Notes under the pieces: model-generated
What the model was told of the DNA's origin: nothing
Database searches by the model: none
Seen by the model: the letters and a program-made list of their open reading frames with translations, nothing else
Part shown: positions 12,102-22,967 of the stretch, piece by piece
Layout of the letters: every line of letters begins with the position of its first letter
Position numbering within the stretch: the stretch's first letter is position 1
Assembly: GCA_964017195.1 (NCBI GenBank)
Contig: CAXHKT010000190.1
Span: 23,201 to 87,200, forward strand
Source: Siderastrea radians
Lineage: Eukaryota; Cnidaria; Anthozoa; Scleractinia; Rhizangiidae
Length of the DNA stretch: 64,000 bases
Direction of reading: 5' to 3'
Position numbers and translations under genes: made by a program

Positions 12102-12491
12102 GGACGGTGCCTCCTTTTGTTACTGCGCATACGTTCTGCGCATCTTTGGATAATCGGGTTTCTTAATATGCTTGCCAATACAACAATATTTTTGCGCGGT
12201 TTATGACTATGTGGAAAAGGCAGATCTTAGCAAGGGCTATCTGAATCCCAAAAGAAAATTGGGGGTAACCACGCATTTTTCAGAGATAATTGAGCTTAAA
12301 TTTGGAAAGAAATTGCCATACATTCTTTGCATTTTAACGCTTTTTGAGAATTATGGTTGCCTAACCATCTCTGAAAAATGCATGGTTACCCACATTTTTC
12401 TTTTTGGATTTCAATAACCCTTGCTGAGATCTACTTTTTCCCCATAGTCATAACCTTTGCAAAAATACATCTATATTAGGAGGCACCGTCC
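12102..12491. mobile_element. 390-bp MITE, TTAA target duplication
   Basis: GGACGGTGCCTCC at the left is mirrored by GGAGGCACCGTCC at the right, flanked by TTAA on both sides (12098-12101 and 12492-12495). Arms of over 100 bp pair further inside (GGGTAACCACGC / GCATGGTTACCC). The open frame at 12172-12417 lies wholly in these arms and is not a gene. Confidence 0.75.
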
Positions 12492-12769
12492 TTAAACAAG
12501 ACTGAGACCATGCAGAGGTTTTCTCGCGCGCCTTCGCAACGAAGCGGCGAAATGAATTAGTTATAAGGTGACCGCGCGCTCGAGAAACTTTGCCTGCACT
12601 AGACTACGAGCAGTCTCTCTCTTTCCGCTCAGGGATAGTCGAGGAAAACGAACAAGCGAGCGAGCACGAAATCGCCTGCCGCGTTTAATTGTGACACGCG
12701 TGTCGAGCCGCGCCAGTACTGTAAACCGCGAGCCGCGCCGTACTGTAAAAGTTACTTAGAAGTAAGCAG

Positions 12770-13648
12770 TAACGCATCGAATTTAGCTTGTAGAGCTGAG
12801 CTTGGAAAGTTTCCTCTTATAATAGCTATTAATCAAAAAATAATTAATTACACCTTATATCTCCACAATAAGGAAAATGACTCTATTGTTAAACAAATCT
12901 TTTTAATGTCATCTGATCTTCATAACACCAGCAAAAATAGTTTTTACTCTAATGTTATGAGGATGCCTGAATATTATAATTTGCCTGATTTTGACCCTAC
13001 TTTCTTAACTGATGCTAAGATTAAACACTATGTAAATCTTATGCAACAAAAGTATATTTCACACTGGCAACATACTATTCGAAACTCTAAGCAATTAGAA
13101 TTCTACAACACTTTTAAGGACGAATATACGCCTTCCTGCTATTTAGATCTTACAAGAAAACTAAATAACAGGAAAGAATTAGTGAAACTTAGAATAGGTA
13201 ATCATAAATTATTGATCGAAACTGGCAGATATGATCAAATCCCAAGGGATAATGGACTCTGCCCTACGTGTAAATCAAACCAAATTGAAGATGAAATTCA
13301 TTTACTTTTCCATTGTACTAAATACTGTAGTTTTAGAGATGAATTTTACAAAACAATAGAGAACCAAATACCAAACATAACACAATTACCTCCTATGCAA
13401 GCCACCAAAAAATTAATGAATTCTGATAATTATTATTTAAATACTCAACTGATGATGTTCATTTTGAGATGCTTATCTTTACGAAATAATCTTCTATTGA
13501 ATGAAAGTAATGTAACCCATACATAATTGCTTTTTTCCCTATTACATGATTATGATTGTTATAAGATTCGCTTTAGTTAAGTTTTACGTTTTTGCAATAC
13601 TGTATGTACTTATAGTCATGCAAATAAAGCTTGTTGTTGTTGTCGTTG
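12770..13648 (+). mobile_element. 5'-truncated non-LTR retrotransposon (LINE)
   Basis: An open frame for the C-terminal part of a LINE reverse-transcriptase polyprotein is followed by a 3' UTR. That UTR has AATAAA near 13623 and a TTG-rich simple-repeat tail (about 13632-13648). Truncation at the 5' side with a preserved 3' end is the usual result of target-primed reverse transcription. It inserted into the MITE at 12602-13717. Confidence 0.65.
12906..13526 (+). CDS. LINE ORF2 C-terminal region (partial)
   Basis: A 206-residue open frame lacks the endonuclease and reverse-transcriptase core but has features of the region after it. These include an R-x-G-N-H-K-L-L-I-E-T-G-R-Y segment, then a zinc-knuckle-like motif C-P-T-C (x about 13) H-x-x-x-x-C (residues about 119-138). 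That C-terminal Cys/His motif is common in LINE proteins of animals. The annotated Met is probably internal, since the frame is open further upstream. The frame is intact, unlike the other LINE relic at 13.8-14.1 kb, so this insertion may be younger. On its own the fragment cannot mobilise. Confidence 0.55.
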   Translation: MSSDLHNTSKNSFYSNVMRMPEYYNLPDFDPTFLTDAKIKHYVNLMQQKYISHWQHTIRNSKQLEFYNTFKDEYTPSCYLDLTRKLNNRKELVKLRIGNHKLLIETGRYDQIPRDNGLCPTCKSNQIEDEIHLLFHCTKYCSFRDEFYKTIENQIPNITQLPPMQATKKLMNSDNYYLNTQLMMFILRCLSLRNNLLLNESNVTHT

Positions 13649-13785
13649 ATTTTGCGCTCGCTCGCTTGTTCGTTTTCCTCGACTATCCCTGAGCGGAAAG
13701 AGAGACTGCTCGTAGTCTATGCCAGTAGCTGAATCCAGGCTGTTAAAATAACCAGTTTAGTATCCATAAGAGAGAGGCAGTTGAG

Positions 13786-14060
13786 TTAAGACAAATCTAC
13801 GCTAATTGTTCCGTAAATGCGCAGGAAGCTTATTCCAAATGGTAGGGGCAGCAGATGTAAAGATCTGTCCTCTAGTGCCTTTCGAAGTCCGGCGCCTGGT
13901 TGGTGGAGCAGCAAGCCACCGTTGGATCTAAGATTGTACTCCCAGAATACACTGAGACTACTTCCACTTGAAGTAAGGATTACAACAAAGGCATTAATTC
14001 GGGTTGTATGATCCGAACTTTTTGCAACTGGTCTCAAAGAGTCAAGGGCGATGATATTTC
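13786..14060 (-). pseudogene. LINE reverse-transcriptase tail relic
   Basis: Read on the minus strand, the frame contains YNLRSNGGLLL, then, after a one-base deletion, a stretch reading SAAPTIWNKLP and HLRN. This is the usual end of many LINE reverse transcriptases (LRS...AAP-x-x-WN-x-LP...R). The frameshift lies near 13855. Nothing further upstream is recognisable. Confidence 0.5.
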
Positions 14061-15450
14061 TTTCACTTGACAGCAGAGAGGTGTCGACGCGAGATTAGGA
14101 AATGAAATCTCCCTCAGTTGCGCGCTAGGCGGAAGAAGAAATATCCTGGCTCAAGTGCTTTCCCCTGTGTACTTTCTCGGAGCGTTGGGTCTCCAAACTG
14201 TCTACTACAACTCAGCCGACCGCAAAACTGCCGTCAGCCACAAGGCGATGCCTACACTGTTCCCGGTGTTGGATGGCCCTCCTTATTGTTTTGGGTGTTG
14301 GAAGAATCTCTTTGTTTAGGACCCTTCATATTGGACAAACATGGTCTTTGGGTGTCCGACTATCCTGTTCCTATGAAACGGCTGGTATGTGGCGGAAACT
14401 TATTAATCGGTTTCTTGTCTGGTTTCCTCAAGATGTGACCAAGAAAACGGGGCTGACGTTGGTGTATCGTTAAGAAAAGGATAAAAGAAAAGAGTTGACC
14501 GACCTGGTTAAAGACCTTATCATTGCAAACAAAGTCTAGCTGCATTATACTGAGCACTATGCCATAGCAGCTTGCAGCAAAACTGTTCATCTCTTGTCCT
14601 CAAGATTCGGTCTATCTTCTTGCAAAACTACCACCAGAAACAGGACATCAATATTTCCCCCGTACGAAGCTACAAGCGTCACTAACCGTGGCCAGTTAGT
14701 TTAGAGAAACTTCACTTTTTGGTATCCTCTTCGTAATCAATGTAAAAATAGACGATAACATAGCACCCCAAAAGCATCTTACAAAAGCCTCTCCCCCGCA
14801 CCACCTAAACAGTATTGAAGTACGAAACTGTACAAGTTATCCGAGATGTGTTGGATTCCTGGCAATCAACATTGTTTGAGTAGCGGGGGAGGTGTAATCT
14901 GTTAACGATTTAATAGAAATAATGCTTAGTGTACCAAAATTTCTGGGCACTATTTTAGTTCAATAAACATCCATGTGTATAGTCTGATCTCCACCCGGCT
15001 ACCACCTGGGGCCAGGGCTCCTGCTCAGGCTCATAACAGACTAGACTAACTAATGGGAAGCAGACGTCTACGTGTAAGGTAATTTTGAGCACGTCGCTTT
15101 GCAAGTAACATCACTGGCACCCGACGCAAAGAAGAAAAAACTAAGAAATAGTAGTTTACAGTAGAAGAGTATACAACATATTTACAAAACGTTTGTTTCC
15201 CTGCGTGATTTTTATAAACGTTTTACGTCTTTATCCCCGAAGAAATTCGACAGGCCGAACTGGCTTTGCAGCAATAGAAAATGGAGGAAAAACCTTGTTG
15301 ACATGTTTAATTTTGGACAATAGGCCAAAAGTATGATTTTATTGCTTCCAAACCCCACCAAAATACACCTGCCAATTTTAGCTCAGTACTTATGGTCAGC
15401 GGTCTATACATAACATTACTCGTTCATCTCACTTGAAACAGTCGCTGCAC
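14061..15450. other. unassigned interior of the inner element
   Basis: Open frames at 14118-14438 and 14273-14473 overlap in different frames and show no motif. I see no RNA gene or clear repeat until the terminal repeat at about 15393-15450. Confidence 0.35.
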
Positions 15451-15605
15451 ATTGCCGACTTTCATATCGTGAGGGGCTGGGAACGAGTCTTGAGCCCGCC
15501 GGACAAATTTGCTCGGCGCTGACACGGCGCTTCGTTCAAATCCTTTGAATACAGTGTCTGTGAATAGTTCAGAAAACTGTTTATCTAGCTACTTGTGCAA
15601 CAGAG

Positions 15606-18296
15606 ATGGAATTGGCAAATACTGATTTAACAACGTGGAATACCCAAGACCTGAAAGGTTCGTTGCTCAAATTAAAATTAAAAGCAACCGGAACTAAGCC
15701 AGAACTTATTAATAGGCTTCGAATCTTTCAAGAAAACAACGAATTGTTAGAAAAACAGCTTAAGGAGGTTAACAACACTTATACATTCCACACAAGTTTA
15801 GAAGAGTCAGAAATTCCTCCGCCTTCCTCCGCTTGGAGCGCTGATCGTTCGTTGTATCCTAAGGTGGATTCCAACATGTTATCAACATACACTGGGTACA
15901 AGAAACAAGGTAGCAAAGGGCAGTTTAGAAAAGCGCGAAGAGTGTTCTTTTCCAGAAAAATTAAGGCTGTGAAGTCTGTTAAAGTTGGTGACAAAACATT
16001 TGTGAAAGCAATGATAATGAAAAGCTTTGGACAGGAGATTACACGTCCAGCGGTTGTGATGCTTCAGAAAAATCTACCAGTAAAAGGACACTGCACCTGT
16101 CCAATAGGGAAATGTGGCATTTGCTGTCACATTATCGCTTTATTGATGTTTTTAGAGTACTACTTTAAACATAATACTTGCCTGCTTTCATTGACTGTCA
16201 CACAAAAAATGCAGACGTGGCATAGGAAAGGGAAAAAATCTGGAGTTCCTACAAGGGCCTCCCACATTCCACTCAAGTCATTCAGAGATACCAGATCTAC
16301 AAGGAAACCTCTGAAATCCAGCCCAGAAAACACTGCTGTCGCATGTGACATAGACAAAAATACTTACTACAAGAGGGACGTGGACGAGATGGCCAGCAAA
16401 ATTGCTAGCAATGTAAGCAGAGAACATCTCCAGCAGCATTTTTACAAAACATTGAGGAAGTATAACATTAGATCAGGCCTTTCAGTGCAGCTTCACTATA
16501 ATAACTCCTATCGAGCCAGAACTGTGTTTACAGATCATAGCTATTGTAAAAATGCTGAGGAGAATTTTGACAAGGACGTTCTCTGTCCAAGGTTTGCCAG
16601 CCCAGATACCCAAGGGGATAGCCACTCAAATGATGATCTAGCCACCACTTCTCCTCTTCCTGAGAGTACTGAGGAGACCGTGTCCCTCCAAGACGGTGAG
16701 CACATCAGCGTTTTAATGCATGAAAAACAACAGAATGAAATCTCTCATCTGTTAGAATTACTCCGAGATACGAAGGAAACAACAATAAAAGTAAAACTTC
16801 CACATTACAGTAAACTAGAGCCATTTGGCTTTATGCCCCAGTGCAGCAGGGATCTGAGGAATGGCATTCACTAAGAGTGGGCACAGTCACTGCAAGTAAG
16901 CTTCCAAGGCTGTTAGGCTTTAATGGGCAAAAGGAGTTCAATCAAGCCTGGGTTTGCATTCACAATAAGGTTGATGAAAGGAAGGTAGCTCCCAAAAAAT
17001 TCAAGAACTTTTCCCGTGGAATCGAGTTTGAAGGAAGAGCAATTCAATTGTTTGAAGATCTTTCAGGTTTGTAAATACTTCACTGTATGCATGATGTTTA
17101 CATCTCTCACTCTGTGTATATTTTTTGACACTTTGCCCTTTCCACCAGAATGGTTACAGGTTTTAGGTTCTTAATATAAGGATGCTCTAAATTGCCAGTT
17201 GGTACTGTAAAAATTCTGAAAATCCCCCCCCCCTGAAAAAAACCTTGGACACAAAAATCATTTTGAAAACTGCAAGCCCTCCCAATAAGTCATAAACCCC
17301 TAACATAGGGCTTGTGTTGTTAGAGAATGCTCAGAGTGACTGTAGGTTTGTTTTGGGTTTTATCTCATTTTAGTATATACTAAAACAGTGGATAGTGTTT
17401 TTGGCGCACACTGATTGGTTACTCAAACTCGAATATCCTTTGCTATTCACCTCCAAGCAACGCGCGCGAGAAAAATGTAATCTTTGAAGGGAATAAACTT
17501 GTCAAAAAGCATTCTTTCGGTCTAATTGTTATCTGACTGTTTTAGTATATACTAAAACCTATTCACCTCAGTGTCGGTGGCTAGTCGTGGATATTTGCCT
17601 TGCCGCTTCGCGGCTCGGTAAATATCCACCACTAGCCACCTCCACTTTGGTGAATAGTTGTTAAATATTTCGCAAGTTTTACTATGTGGTATTCTTGGAG
17701 GTATCAAAACAGTATCCACTCCAAATACAAACCAAAAAACGTTCCAAATACAAATTTGGATCAAAAAACATACTCCCGCCCAAAAACCCTTATGAAAGGG
17801 ACATATAGCATATATAACCTGATGGCTGTCACAGTGAAAAATATAACTTGTTTGTGTTGCAGGTGCACCAGTCTCATCAGGGGGATTTTTCTACCACCCT
17901 ACGGATAGAAAGTATGGGGCAAGTCCTGATGGAATAGGGCAGACCTTCTTGGTGGAAGTTAAAACTCGGGCAATAGACTGTAGTGCACCCCTTAGCAGTG
18001 TAACTGCCTCTCACATTCTACAGAGTAACCTAGAGATGGTATGCACTGGCGGGCATGTAACATTCCTAGAGTCATACCATCTAGAACAGAACTGTGCAAA
18101 CATTTTTTTCATTGAGCGGGACAATCTTCTCCTAGATGTTTGCAAGACTGTTAGTGATAGCATTTTGCTAAGGGAAGTGATAACAGAGTGGCCACATGAA
18201 GAGAACAGATTTCTTAAGAAGCTTGGAGAAAATCTTACTGGAACTATTCCAACATTTGAAAATACAAATCTCTGCGTTTCTGGGTCAATGCCATGA
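15606..18296 (+). pseudogene. transposon SAP-SWIM-YqaJ nuclease-like gene, frameshifted
   Basis: Exon 1 (15606-17066) and exon 2 (17863-18296) flank an intron with a GT donor and a TTTGTGTTGCAG acceptor; phases agree. The N-terminus (residues about 8-42) looks like a SAP DNA-binding helix pair. A SWIM-type zinc motif follows (Cys163, Cys165, then CCH at 173-175). The C-terminal part is YqaJ/lambda-exonuclease-like: SEEWHSLRVGTVTASK, then in exon 2 GASPDG, VEVKT and a LQSNLEM motif, giving the expected D, E-x-K and Q active-site pattern. Around 16840 the frame shifts by one base just before the YqaJ domain, so this copy is probably dead. The family processes DNA ends; its role in transposition is not established here. 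It converges on the transposase gene. Confidence 0.75.
17368..17655. repeat. small inverted-repeat elements inside the YqaJ intron
   Basis: The palindrome TTTTAGTATATACTAAAA occurs twice (17368-17385 and 17540-17557), bracketing about 150 bp. It is followed by a hairpin with arms GGTGGCTAGTCGTGGATATT (about 17575) and its mirror. These look like MITE relics inserted into the intron without harming the splice sites. Confidence 0.5.
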
Positions 18297-18616
18297 CTAA
18301 AACTGTGAAACAAGTTGTTTTTGTTAGAGATGCAGTCTGATGAAACAACATTATTTTAAAGAGTGCCCCCCCCCCCGCCAAAAAAAATCACATTACATTT
18401 TTCTCTGTTTTTGTATGCCCTTGAAGCAATATTAGGTCTTAGTACTTTTTCAGTTAGAGATATTATGATAAAATCCATCCATTTGATGGCATACATTGGA
18501 AGAACAAACATATAATTATTTATATATGACTTGTATAACTGTTGGACTGAAATTCAGTAAAGGAACTTGCATGAGGCAGTATTGTTATTGGCAGCTCTGT
18601 ATAATGTCTTTATTTC
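18297..18616. other. intergenic region between convergent transposon genes
   Basis: It lies between the stop codons of the two convergent genes. For the minus-strand gene an AATAAA signal sits right after the stop (rc at about 18608-18613). A C-run precedes an A-rich stretch at 18365-18390. No gene. Confidence 0.45.
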
Positions 18617-20510
18617 CTAAGCTTTGCTTGGTCCAACTGGGGTTTTCAAAATATTAACAATGTGTGCAAATACCTTGAAGCAGTAGCCGAGAATATCTAT
18701 TCTCATCATTGGCCAACAGCTGTTTAATATGGTCCAGTCCCGTATGCGACCAATGGAGTTCTCATTGTATATTCTTAATGTGGCAATGTCAAAATTCCTA
18801 CTTATATCCGTCTGCTCATATTGAAGATCGAACTTCATTGGTGGCCAATTGTGTAAAATGCCTTTCTTGAGGCAGAGTTCTACAATGTCAAATCCCTTGT
18901 CCGTAAGAACAAGTTTTCCTTTGTTGACTTGGTCCAAAACGCCAGACTGCTCAGTAATATCATGATCTGAAATCGTCCTTGGGTACGTTTCGCTGCAGCT
19001 TAGCAGACCACCATGAGGATAAATCCATATTGCTGTTTTCCCAGTGGTGTGATTCTTGTAGTTACTAAATGTTATGTTGTTCACATCAAAATTCTCAGAC
19101 TGTGAAACCCAAGTCTCCGTAGCATCTCCCAACACTTCTGTGTCAGCAAAGCCTGCATCTTTAAACACTTTTGGAAGAAATGCTTCCACAAATCCTGGTA
19201 AAGGGCTGAGATCAAGACACTCAAATAGTGTAGACAAAAACACTGCCCATGCAACAAATACTCTTGAAATAGTAGCCTCACTACTCTGTCATCCATGCCA
19301 TCACCTTGAGATGCAGGGAGTGTCTACAAACTGTAAAAAAAGTCATCAACTCTGTCCTTTGGTCCATTTTCCTATTCTTTGTAACTAACCCTACAGATGT
19401 ACAATTTGGGTAGTGTAACAGGTGGGTATAGGGATCAATACATTCAAACAAACAGTCAAACTCAACTATAGTAAGTCCAGTCAAATCAAAAAAATTGTGC
19501 GGTCGTTCTTTTATGGTACCATAAGAAAACTGCCCCCTCCTCATTTCTGAACGAATTTGATCGATTATGTCCTCTTGTGTTTTTTGTTTCTTCAGCAATT
19601 CAGATATTTGATTCTGAAGTTTCGTAATTTCCTCGTCCTTTTCCGTTAGCTTTGCAACAAGTTCACTTTCAATGTTATTTTGCTTTACCTCGCAGCCAGT
19701 ACACGGATCTGAGCTGTCAACATCCTGTGAGTCCTGTCCCTCCTGAGTTCTGACCAATAATCGTCTCTTTGCTTTTGGAGCTACTGTACCCTTCTTATCC
19801 AGCAGCAAGCTTTTTGGCTCTTTTTGATACGGAAGAGTTTGAACTTTCAAGTCTTTTCACATATTCAGAAGAACAAACAAGGTCTGGAAGATCCTCTAAG
19901 TTTTCTCGCTTTCCAGAGGACCAGTGCTTCGAGCAAATTACTGCTTTCTTCCAATGGCTATCGTTACTTTTAGGGGACTCGCGCTACATAGGAAAAAACC
20001 AGTGAAAAACTGTTTGAATGCACGCGCAAAAATGACGAGTGACAAATTTGATGACGAGCGTTTATTAGCAAGAAAAACAAATGAAAACAAAATGAAAAAC
20101 GGTTAAACACTCATCTACAGTATTTAGGGTTAAGCACTGATCGATAGTGATTAGGCCTAAGAACTCATCTATACTTCTGTTTAGGGTTAAGCACTGATTC
20201 TACGACGGTTAGCTTTGTTATTGTTGAGTTTAGTTATTTCTAAACTTTGTACAATTAATTGAATTCGTCATGTTTGCGAGTGAATTAAATTCGTCATTTT
20301 TGCGCGTGCATTCAGCGCGAGTATATAGCGCGAGTCCCCTAAAAGTAACGAAAGCCCTTCCAATTGATATTGCTATTTTTTAGCACTTTCGCATACGCTA
20401 TTTTTAAGTTCTCATTGCTCTCAATTCCTCTGAGCGAATAGTATTCCAGCCCAGGAGTCTGTGATCTCCAATTGTTTGTACATAGCGCCCCTGCACAGTT
20501 CCAATGCCAT
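18617..20510 (-). pseudogene. THAP-DDE transposase, disrupted by a MITE and frameshifts
   Basis: Read from 20510 leftwards. The N-terminus gives a THAP zinc-finger pattern: C-A-G-A-L-C about 35 residues before I-C-S-K-H, i.e. C2CH spacing. It is split by a 401-bp MITE at 19956-20356; removing it with one TSD copy rejoins the frame exactly (INWK + KAVICSKH). A coiled-coil-like, K/E-rich linker follows. The catalytic part has GDATETWV, FSNYKNHTTGK, SDHDI, LTDKGFDI and NENSIGRIRDW, which look like the D, D and E blocks of IS5/DDE_Tnp_4-type transposases. Extra defects are one base out of frame just after the ATG and a one-base shift near 19283. Inactive as it stands. Confidence 0.78.
19956..20356. 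mobile_element. 401-bp hAT-like MITE with 8-bp target duplication
   Basis: Inverted ends are GGCTATCGTTACTTTTAGGG and the mirror of GGCTTTCGTTACTTTTAGGG. The flanks are direct repeats CTTCCAAT at 19948-19955 and 20357-20364. An 8-bp duplication is the hAT signature. The insertion splits the THAP domain of the transposase gene, which proves it is an insertion and dates it after that gene. Confidence 0.85.
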
Positions 20511-20547
20511 GTTTTCTCCGGAGTTTTTCCACTCAGCGATTCAAAAC

Positions 20548-21760
20548 CGGTCAGTACAAAATGCAGACTGCAGACTGCAGACTGCAGACCGGGTACAAAA
20601 TGCAGACTAGGTACAAAATGCAGACTGCAGACTGCAGACTGGGTACAAAATGCAGACTGACATTTGAAACTGTTTTTTTTATATTATTACCAGTTGTCAC
20701 GCAATCCCCTTTCCGATGTCATATTCCACGAAAACTCGCATTACCGGGGAATGATCTTGCTCCCTTACTCGAAACGAAAACGCTGAGTCATGATTTCATT
20801 TTGTGTAGCAATTGTGTGGTCATTCATGCTCCGATGCGATAAAACCACAACAAATGTAAACAAAAGGTCAGTCACGGAATCTTGTCCTCGAAAAATTCCC
20901 CCGATTTGACTTTTGTTATCTTCCTGGTTTATTAATTGATAAGTACAGATAAAACAAATTGCAAATGTAGGAAACTTAAACTTTCTTTAATTTTCTCCAA
21001 AATATATTTTTGCTAACCAACCATAACAATTAACACTGCTCCATTTGTGTAAAGTTCATTCTACCAGCCTGGCATGTCTGGTTCAAATATGGTGATTCAA
21101 TATATAACAACCATAACAATTAACACTGCTCTTATTGTGGAAAGTTCATTCTACCAGCCTGGCATGTCTGGTTCAAATATGCTGATTCAATATAATAACC
21201 ATAACAATTAAGGTATAAGTATTTTTATATTAATACACATCGGTTAAAGGAAGGTGATTTAACTGCTACTTACCGCATGAACCGACCTCCGAAAGGCCGC
21301 CATGACGAACCGGCGAAGAGGCAAAGAAAGCGACCACATGCACGGAAGGTCATGTGTCTGCTGGTTTCTCGGTATCATGTTGCAACGAGTGTTGTTATTT
21401 TATGTTATGCGATCTCGCGCTTGAAGTAAGAAGACTGAGAAGACTTAAATCATGTTTAAGAACGAATTGATCTTCGAGACTTCGTTTAAAAAGTATATTT
21501 CGAGTAATGGAGCAAGATCATTCTCCGGTAATGCGAGTTTTCGTGGAATATATGACATCCGAAAAGGGAATATGACAGCCGGTAAGTTATAAAATGAAAT
21601 AATACAAAAAAAAAAGACCCGAAAAAAACAGTTTCAAATGTCAGTCTGCATTTTGTACCCAGTCTGCAGTCTGCAGTCTGCATTTTGTACCTAGTCTGCA
21701 TTTTGTACCCGGTCTGCAGTCTGCAGTCTGCAGTCTGTAGTCTGCATTTTGTACTGACCG
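20548..21760. mobile_element. Mutator-like fold-back element, 10-bp target duplication
   Basis: Ends CGGTCAGTACAAAATGCAG are inverted and flanked by perfect 10-bp direct repeats GATTCAAAAC (20538-20547 and 21761-21770). The terminal repeats are about 250 bp. Their first 110 bp are iterated CTGCAGA and GGGTACAAAATGCAGACT units, followed by unique sequence (CGAAAACTCGCATTACCGG). 9-11-bp duplications and long termini fit Mutator-like elements. No transposase. It lies between the transposase start and the right terminus of the composite transposon. Confidence 0.78.
21019..21210 (+). repeat. two-copy tandem repeat, about 93 bp
   Basis: Two adjacent copies begin ACCATAACAATTAACACTGC and include CTACCAGCCTGGCATGTCTG. 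A third partial start follows. They lie in the centre of the fold-back element at 20548-21760. Confidence 0.65.
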
Positions 21761-21770
21761 GATTCAAAAC

Positions 21771-22967
21771 CTGCCGCCATCTTGAAAATTTGTCCGGCGG
21801 GCTCAAGACTCGTTCCCAGCCCCTCACGATATGAAAGTCGGCAATGAGGGATTTTCGCCGATTGTACGAAGGTAAAGTGGCCAATTTGTTCAAAGTACTT
21901 AGCTGTTTGTATTGTTAGAATGGCTTTGTTGTTTTGTAGACCGTTGTAACAGCCACTGAAGGAAGAATAGCGTTTGTTGTTTTGCTTTAAGTATCGAAAC
22001 AACTATCAACACTCGAGGACTAGTACTTTGACTTCCGTACTCAGCAATCATCTTGGACCTCACTTACTGAACGCAGCAATCTGGAAAAAAAGCTGATGAA
22101 GACAAGGTTATTGTATTTATCTCTTCCACGACTCCACGTCAATGAACGTTTGGCTTTTTTTAAGCGGTAATCCGTATGCTGCTGGACCACATGTAGAGTA
22201 TTGCATGACAACAAACTGACCGTTACCGCTCATCGATGTGAACTTCGAAAAGCTAGGACGAATTCCGTGGTAATTCAGGTAAAATTGATCCCGCTTGAAG
22301 ACTGCTCTGTGGTCTATTTTTGAATACGCCTTAGGGTAAAATGCTTTTGATTGTAATGTAGGCAAATCAAAGTGTCTTTGAATTGACTGAGTCATATTAA
22401 GTGAAGTTGTGAATGTTGCAGTTTTTGTTAATTTTATTTAGGTTTTTTCATAACCATATGATGAGTGCCGACAAATTTTATTACAGTTACTTTTAGACCA
22501 GTCCTTGAACTATTGTCTGATTAGAGAATGAACTGTAGGTCAGGTCCCACTTTTAAGAAATCTTGATTTCAATGGAGGCACCTTATCAACGGCGTTCGTA
22601 ATACCTTTAGGTTGGTGTACTAAAAAAATTCTAACAAAATTCCTACAAGACAGAACAAGTTATTTCAGCACTGAAAATAATAAACAAGGCCTATTTAAGG
22701 CGTGGAATAAATGTAAGCTGCTTTTGTTAACTGTGTGTTGTTTTATGATATCTCCAGTTTATTGCTAAAATCGGGGCTCCGGTCGAAGGATTTCCTTGTT
22801 CAGAGGTCGCATCGGAACTATCGGCCTAAAACAGGTAGAAAATCAAATAAAGCCAAAAAAAATGCGATTTTTGTACTTTACTTACAATGTTGTAACTCTG
22901 CACAGAAAATGAAAGAAATCTGTTTTTCATCGAGAATCGATTGGTCGGTTTTTACACGGAATGCCTC
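21771..22967 (-). repeat. right long terminal inverted repeat (intact copy)
   Basis: Uninterrupted mirror of the left terminus. It serves as the empty-site reference that shows the 9606-10836 and 11017-15450 elements are later insertions. Its open frames (for example 22117-22395) are also found in the left copy and have no motif. Confidence 0.78.

Larger units (their letters stand above)
12602..13717. mobile_element. TA-flanked MITE (GACTACGAGCAG family) interrupted by a LINE
   Basis: GACTACGAGCAGTCTCTC at 12602 and its mirror ending at 13717 are flanked by TA. The family consensus is seen uninterrupted at 62452-62693 (242 bp). Here roughly 870 extra bases, a 5'-truncated retrotransposon, sit in the middle. 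Confidence 0.7.
11017..15450. mobile_element. inner 4.4-kb non-autonomous element, AT target duplication
   Basis: The ends are inverted: GTGCAACGACTGTTTCAAG at 11017 and the mirror of GTGCAGCGACTGTTTCAAG at 15450. Similarity continues about 55 bp to TATAGACCGCTGACC. The other terminus of the host transposon (around 21840) shows the uninterrupted site CCCTCATTGCCGAC, so this is a clean insertion with AT duplicated (11015-11016 and 15451-15452). It carries no transposase of its own, only passengers: a TTAA MITE, a TA MITE with a LINE in it, and a LINE relic. Confidence 0.75.
8470..22967. mobile_element. composite two-gene DNA transposon (THAP-DDE plus YqaJ), TTAA ends
   Basis: Long inverted termini begin GAGGCATT and GTGTAAAAACCGACC at 8470 and end with the mirror image at 22967. 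Both sides are flanked by TTAA (8466-8469 and 22968-22971). The right terminus is continuous (about 21771-22967). The left terminus is the same sequence cut into three pieces by later insertions (8470-9605, 10837-11016, 15451-15505). Between the termini lie a nuclease-like gene (+) and a transposase gene (-), convergent. A THAP-DDE transposase paired with a YqaJ protein is what I recall of ISL2EU-type elements, whereas TTAA duplication is typical of Kolobok and piggyBac. The superfamily is therefore ambiguous. Confidence 0.7.

Noticed and set aside
12172..12417. 81-residue open frame
   Set aside because: Lies entirely inside the inverted arms of a TTAA MITE.
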